Part shown: positions 12,784-15,024 of the stretch, one piece after another
Layout of the letters: every line of letters begins with the position of its first letter
Numbering within the stretch: the first letter of the stretch is position 1
Source of the DNA: Sphingomonadales bacterium UBA6171
GTDB taxonomy: Bacteria > Pseudomonadota > Alphaproteobacteria > Sphingomonadales > Sphingomonadaceae
NCBI GenBank assembly: GCA_002422985.1
Contig: DITZ01000078.1
Span: 1 to 15,024 of the forward strand
Reading direction: 5' to 3'
Length of the DNA stretch: 15,024 nt
Position numbers and translations under genes: made by a program
Notes under the pieces: generated by a model
Database searches by the model: none
The model's input: the letters and a program-made list of their open reading frames with translations, nothing else
What the model was told of the DNA's origin: nothing

Positions 12784-14340
12784 TCAGACCCGCTCCAGCC
12801 GCGCCTGTCCTGCCGGCACCCGCCAGGTCGCATGGGTCGAAAGCCTGCCGCCCGGCGCACGAATCGTGTCCACCACCTTGCATTCGGTCTGCCAGCTCTG
12901 CGGCGTCACCGTCATCAGGCAATAGCCGCGCTCGTCCCGCAGATATTTCAGCCCCGGATTGCGCGCCAGTATCGGTGCATGTTCCTTGCGCTCCCCCGGC
13001 CCGTCCGAGCCGGAGGAGATGGAGGTGGTCACAAACTCCACCGCCCGCGCCGGCGCCTTGTCGTCGGCATTTGAAAGCCGCACCTCGCCGGCATAATGCT
13101 GATGCTCGTCGCCGGTCAGCACCACCAGATTAGTAACCGGTGCCAGCCGCTCCAGCAGCCGGTCACGCGGCGCGCGATAGCCGGCCCAGCTGTCGGTGTT
13201 GACGGTGATCGTGTCGGCCCGCGCCCGATCGAGGTTCATCATCATGATCTGCTGCAACAGCGCATTCCAGCGCGCCGGCTGCCGCGTCAGCCCGCCCACC
13301 AGCCAATCCTCCTGCGCCCGGCCCAGCACTTCGGCGTCCGGCGCATTCACCCCGTCGCAGAAGCTGCCAAATTTGTCGCCGCACGGCTGGTCAGAGCGAT
13401 AATTGCGCGTGTTCAGCATCCGCGCATCCAGCAGCCCGCCATAGCGATATTGCCGCCAGGGGCCGGATGTCCCGCCGCGCGGGAAAGCGTCCGCCCGCAC
13501 CGGCATGAATTCATACCATGCCTGCATCGCCGCCGCCCGGCGCAGGCGGAACAGGTCTGCCGGCACATCATTGGGATCGATGTCAGAGACCCAGTTGTTC
13601 ACCACCTCATGATCGTCAAAACTGCACATGAAGGCCGTGCTCTGGTGCGCCGCCTGCAAATCCGCATCCAGCCGGATCTGCTGATAGCGCCGCCGGTAAT
13701 CATCCAGCGAGAAGCACATCGGCGAATTGTGCGGGCGCACCACCGGCTCCTGCCTGCCGGTCACAAAGTTGAACGCGCTGGCCCTTGGCCCATATTCATA
13801 CATATAGTCGCCATAATGGAAAACCGCGTCGGCATCCTCGGCCGCCAGATGCTTCCAGGCGGTATAATAGCCCGACGGATAATCCTGACAGCCCGCCACC
13901 GCCAGCCGCACCCTGCGCACATCCGCCGCCGCACCCGGCAGCGTTCGTGCCCGCCCGGTGGGCGACACATAATCCCCCTGCCAAAAGCGATAGAAATAGC
14001 GCCGAGCCGGCTTCAGCCCGGCCAGCTCCACATGCACAGACCAGCCCAGTTCCGGCCGCGCCAGCGCCTGGCCTTCCGCTGCAATGCGGCCAAACTGCTC
14101 GTCCTCCGCCACCTGCCAGCGCACGTCATAGGGCAGCGGCTCCAGCCCGGCGTGCGGCTGATCGGGCAGCGGCGCCAGCCGCGTCCAGATGACAAAGCCA
14201 GCGGCGTCGGGATCGCCCGCCGCCACGCCCAGCGTGAAGGGATGCGCCGGCATCTTCGGCGGCTGCCGCATCTGCGCCAGCAATGGCCCCGCCATCAGCA
14301 GGCCGATGCCACCGATCACCTGCCGCCGTTCGAACCGCAT
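12784..14340 (-). CDS. phoD: PhoD-like secreted alkaline phosphatase/phosphodiesterase
   Basis: PhoD enzymes release phosphate from mono- and diesters outside the cytoplasmic membrane using iron and calcium. The 518-residue product starts MRFERRQVIGGIGLLMAGPLL, a twin-arginine-type export signal with a short hydrophobic core. An N-terminal Ig-like PhoD domain follows (FTLGVAAGDPDAAGFVIWTR, about 35-54). The catalytic domain keeps AGCQDY with Cys151, HYGDYMYEYG with Asp178 and Tyr181, SFDDHEVVNNW (240-250) and LTGDEHQHYAGE with Asp411 and His413. The frame stays open 267 bases further upstream, but that part is shadow sequence. ATG 14340 is fixed by the GGAGAAGG Shine-Dalgarno and the signal peptide. 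An excellent Pho box lies upstream. It is probably the first gene of a unit with the DUF2490 gene. Confidence 0.92.
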   Translation of the reverse strand: MRFERRQVIGGIGLLMAGPLLAQMRQPPKMPAHPFTLGVAAGDPDAAGFVIWTRLAPLPDQPHAGLEPLPYDVRWQVAEDEQFGRIAAEGQALARPELGWSVHVELAGLKPARRYFYRFWQGDYVSPTGRARTLPGAAADVRRVRLAVAGCQDYPSGYYTAWKHLAAEDADAVFHYGDYMYEYGPRASAFNFVTGRQEPVVRPHNSPMCFSLDDYRRRYQQIRLDADLQAAHQSTAFMCSFDDHEVVNNWVSDIDPNDVPADLFRLRRAAAMQAWYEFMPVRADAFPRGGTSGPWRQYRYGGLLDARMLNTRNYRSDQPCGDKFGSFCDGVNAPDAEVLGRAQEDWLVGGLTRQPARWNALLQQIMMMNLDRARADTITVNTDSWAGYRAPRDRLLERLAPVTNLVVLTGDEHQHYAGEVRLSNADDKAPARAVEFVTTSISSGSDGPGERKEHAPILARNPGLKYLRDERGYCLMTVTPQSWQTECKVVDTIRAPGGRLSTHATWRVPAGQARLERV

Positions 14341-14342
14341 AG

Positions 14343-14350
14343 CCTTCTCC
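14343..14350 (-). promoter_or_regulatory. Shine-Dalgarno sequence fixing the phoD start
   Basis: On the minus strand GGAGAAGG is followed by CT and the ATG at 14340. It decides between this start and several upstream in-frame candidates that would put the twin-arginine signal in the interior of the protein. Confidence 0.75.
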
Positions 14351-14389
14351 ACCAAATTGTGCCGCCTGTTCCGCCGATGCCCCCTTCCC

Positions 14390-14407
14390 ATGACAGGCGC
14401 AAGACAG
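14390..14407 (-). promoter_or_regulatory. PhoB operator (Pho box) upstream of phoD
   Basis: On the minus strand the site reads CTGTCTT-GCGC-CTGTCAT. The second half is a perfect CTGTCAT and the first differs at one position, with the canonical four-base spacer, so 13 of 14 conserved bases match the known PhoB consensus. It ends 49 bases before the phoD ATG, a normal distance. The spacer is G/C rather than A/T, and no good -10 lies ten bases downstream, so promoter detail is uncertain. The facing DUF1289 gene starts 13 bases from the other side. Confidence 0.7.
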
Positions 14408-14419
14408 CATGGAAATGCC

Positions 14420-14596
14420 ATGTCCGAACTGGTCGCATCCGCTGTCCCGTCGCCCTGCCGCAACATCTGCCGGGTGAAGCGCGGCCAGTGCAGCGGCTGC
14501 GGCCGCACGCTGGAGGAAATCGCCGCCTGGCCCACCGCGACCGACGATGAAAAGCGGGCCATCCGCGCCCGCGCGGCACAGCGGATGCGGCGATAA
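14420..14596 (+). CDS. DUF1289 four-cysteine small protein
   Basis: This 58-residue protein carries four cysteines (13, 17, 24 and 27) in the pattern CX3CX6CX2C within SPCRNICRVKRGQCSGCGRT, then LEEIAAW. This is the signature of the DUF1289 family, common in Proteobacteria and of unknown function. The cysteines could bind zinc or an iron-sulfur cluster; that is inference. The C terminus is a basic helix (EKRAIRARAAQRMRR). The open frame extends much further upstream into the opposite-strand phosphatase. ATG 14420 is chosen because the family motif then sits about ten residues in, as is usual, with a weak GGAAA at 14411-14415. The gene is divergent from phoD, with a 79-base gap. Confidence 0.82.
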   Translation: MSELVASAVPSPCRNICRVKRGQCSGCGRTLEEIAAWPTATDDEKRAIRARAAQRMRR

Positions 14597-14669
14597 ATAT
14601 TCACCATTCCGGTCGAAACCCCGGCGGGATGCCCTTGGCGAGTGCGGGGTGATTCGCTACGGGGAAATG

Positions 14670-15024
14670 ATGAATCCCGTGTTAATTGCGCCCTCCATCC
14701 TGTCCGCCGATTTCGCCCGGCTGGGGGAAGAAGTGCGCGCCATCGACGCCGCCGGGGCAGACTGGATTCATGTCGATGTGATGGACAATCATTTCGTGCC
14801 CAACCTCACCATCGGCCCGATGGTGGTGAAGGCGCTGCGCCCGCACAGTGCCAGGCCCTTCGATGTGCATCTGATGGTGCAGCCGGCGGATGCGCTGGTG
14901 GAAGCCTTTGCAGAAGCCGGGGCCGACATCCTCTCCGTCCACCCCGAATCCGGGCCGAATCTGCACCGCACCCTGATGCGCATCCGCGCGCTGGGAAAAA
15001 AAGCCGGGCTGGTGCTCAACCCCG
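14670..15024 (+). CDS. rpe: Ribulose-phosphate 3-epimerase (3' end missing)
   Basis: Rpe interconverts D-ribulose 5-phosphate and D-xylulose 5-phosphate in the pentose phosphate pathway. The first 118 residues of about 220 are present, running off the window. The TIM-barrel start IAPSILSADFARLGEE is diagnostic. The metal and catalytic residues visible are His34 and Asp36 in WIHVDVMDNHFVPNLTIGP and His67 in FDVHLMV. Two ATG codons lie together at 14667 and 14670. GGGG at 14661-14664 is too close to the first, so I chose 14670; an in-frame GTG at 14649 would add seven residues. The 73-base gap before it holds an A/T-rich TAAATATT at the end of the DUF1289 gene, the only -10-like sequence seen, without a good -35. 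Seven A at 14996-15002 keep the frame. Confidence 0.95.
   Translation, partial: MNPVLIAPSILSADFARLGEEVRAIDAAGADWIHVDVMDNHFVPNLTIGPMVVKALRPHSARPFDVHLMVQPADALVEAFAEAGADILSVHPESGPNLHRTLMRIRALGKKAGLVLNP

Noticed and set aside
14341..14607. N-terminal extension of the phosphatase up to an ATG at 14607
   Set aside because: The extension overlaps the DUF1289 gene in antisense and places the twin-arginine signal internally; the Shine-Dalgarno at 14343-14350 supports the start at 14340.
14618..14650. Inverted repeat ACCCCG and CGGGGT before rpe as a riboswitch or terminator
   Set aside because: It has only six pairs across a 21-base loop in GC-rich sequence, with no T-run and no known riboswitch core.
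1..15024. CRISPR arrays, insertion sequences, tRNA genes, integrases, toxin-antitoxin or defence genes
   Set aside because: No spaced direct repeats, terminal inverted repeats, cloverleaf sequences or matching protein motifs were seen on either strand.

Overview
This window is a high-GC stretch of chromosome from an alphaproteobacterium, most likely of the order Sphingomonadales. That placement is inferred from gene order, the style of the protein sequences and the GC-rich codon use; no 16S or other marker is present. Most of the window (1-10430) is the distal half of the division and cell wall (dcw) cluster. All nine genes lie on the + strand: murD (5' end outside the window), ftsW, murG, murC, murB, ddl, ftsQ, ftsA and ftsZ. 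The MurD, MurC, MurG, MurB and Ddl enzymes make the cytoplasmic and membrane-bound peptidoglycan precursors. FtsW polymerises glycan strands at the septum, FtsQ is a divisome scaffold, FtsA anchors FtsZ to the membrane, and FtsZ forms the ring.

Packing is extreme. Six consecutive junctions from murD/ftsW to ddl/ftsQ are the same 4-base ATGA stop/start overlap, and ftsQ/ftsA share one base (TGATG). Only ftsZ has its own leader (48 bases) with a strong Shine-Dalgarno. lpxC, which often follows ftsZ in Proteobacteria, is not next to it here. An 81-base gap holding three back-to-back hairpins separates ftsZ from a metallo-beta-lactamase-fold hydrolase (10512-11390). A small membrane-anchored DUF4230 protein (about 11375-12016) overlaps the end of the hydrolase gene.

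From 12013 to 14340 two genes run on the - strand: a secreted PhoD-type alkaline phosphatase (12784-14340) and, downstream of it, a DUF2490 outer-membrane beta-barrel candidate (12013-12693). The barrel gene overlaps the DUF4230 gene tail-to-tail in a TTAG. A near-perfect PhoB operator (13 of 14 conserved bases) lies upstream of phoD, and a weaker Pho-box-like site lies directly upstream of the DUF2490 gene. This suggests a small phosphate-starvation module placed beside the division cluster.

The window ends with two + strand genes: a 58-residue four-cysteine DUF1289 protein (14420-14596) and the start of rpe, ribulose-phosphate 3-epimerase (14670 to the window edge).

No mobile elements, CRISPR arrays, tRNAs, rRNAs or defence genes were seen. 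No gap exceeds 300 bases. I found no clearly new system. The best leads are the phosphate-regulation sites, the hairpin cluster after ftsZ, a rare-codon island in ftsW and an atypical nucleotide-binding motif in FtsA.
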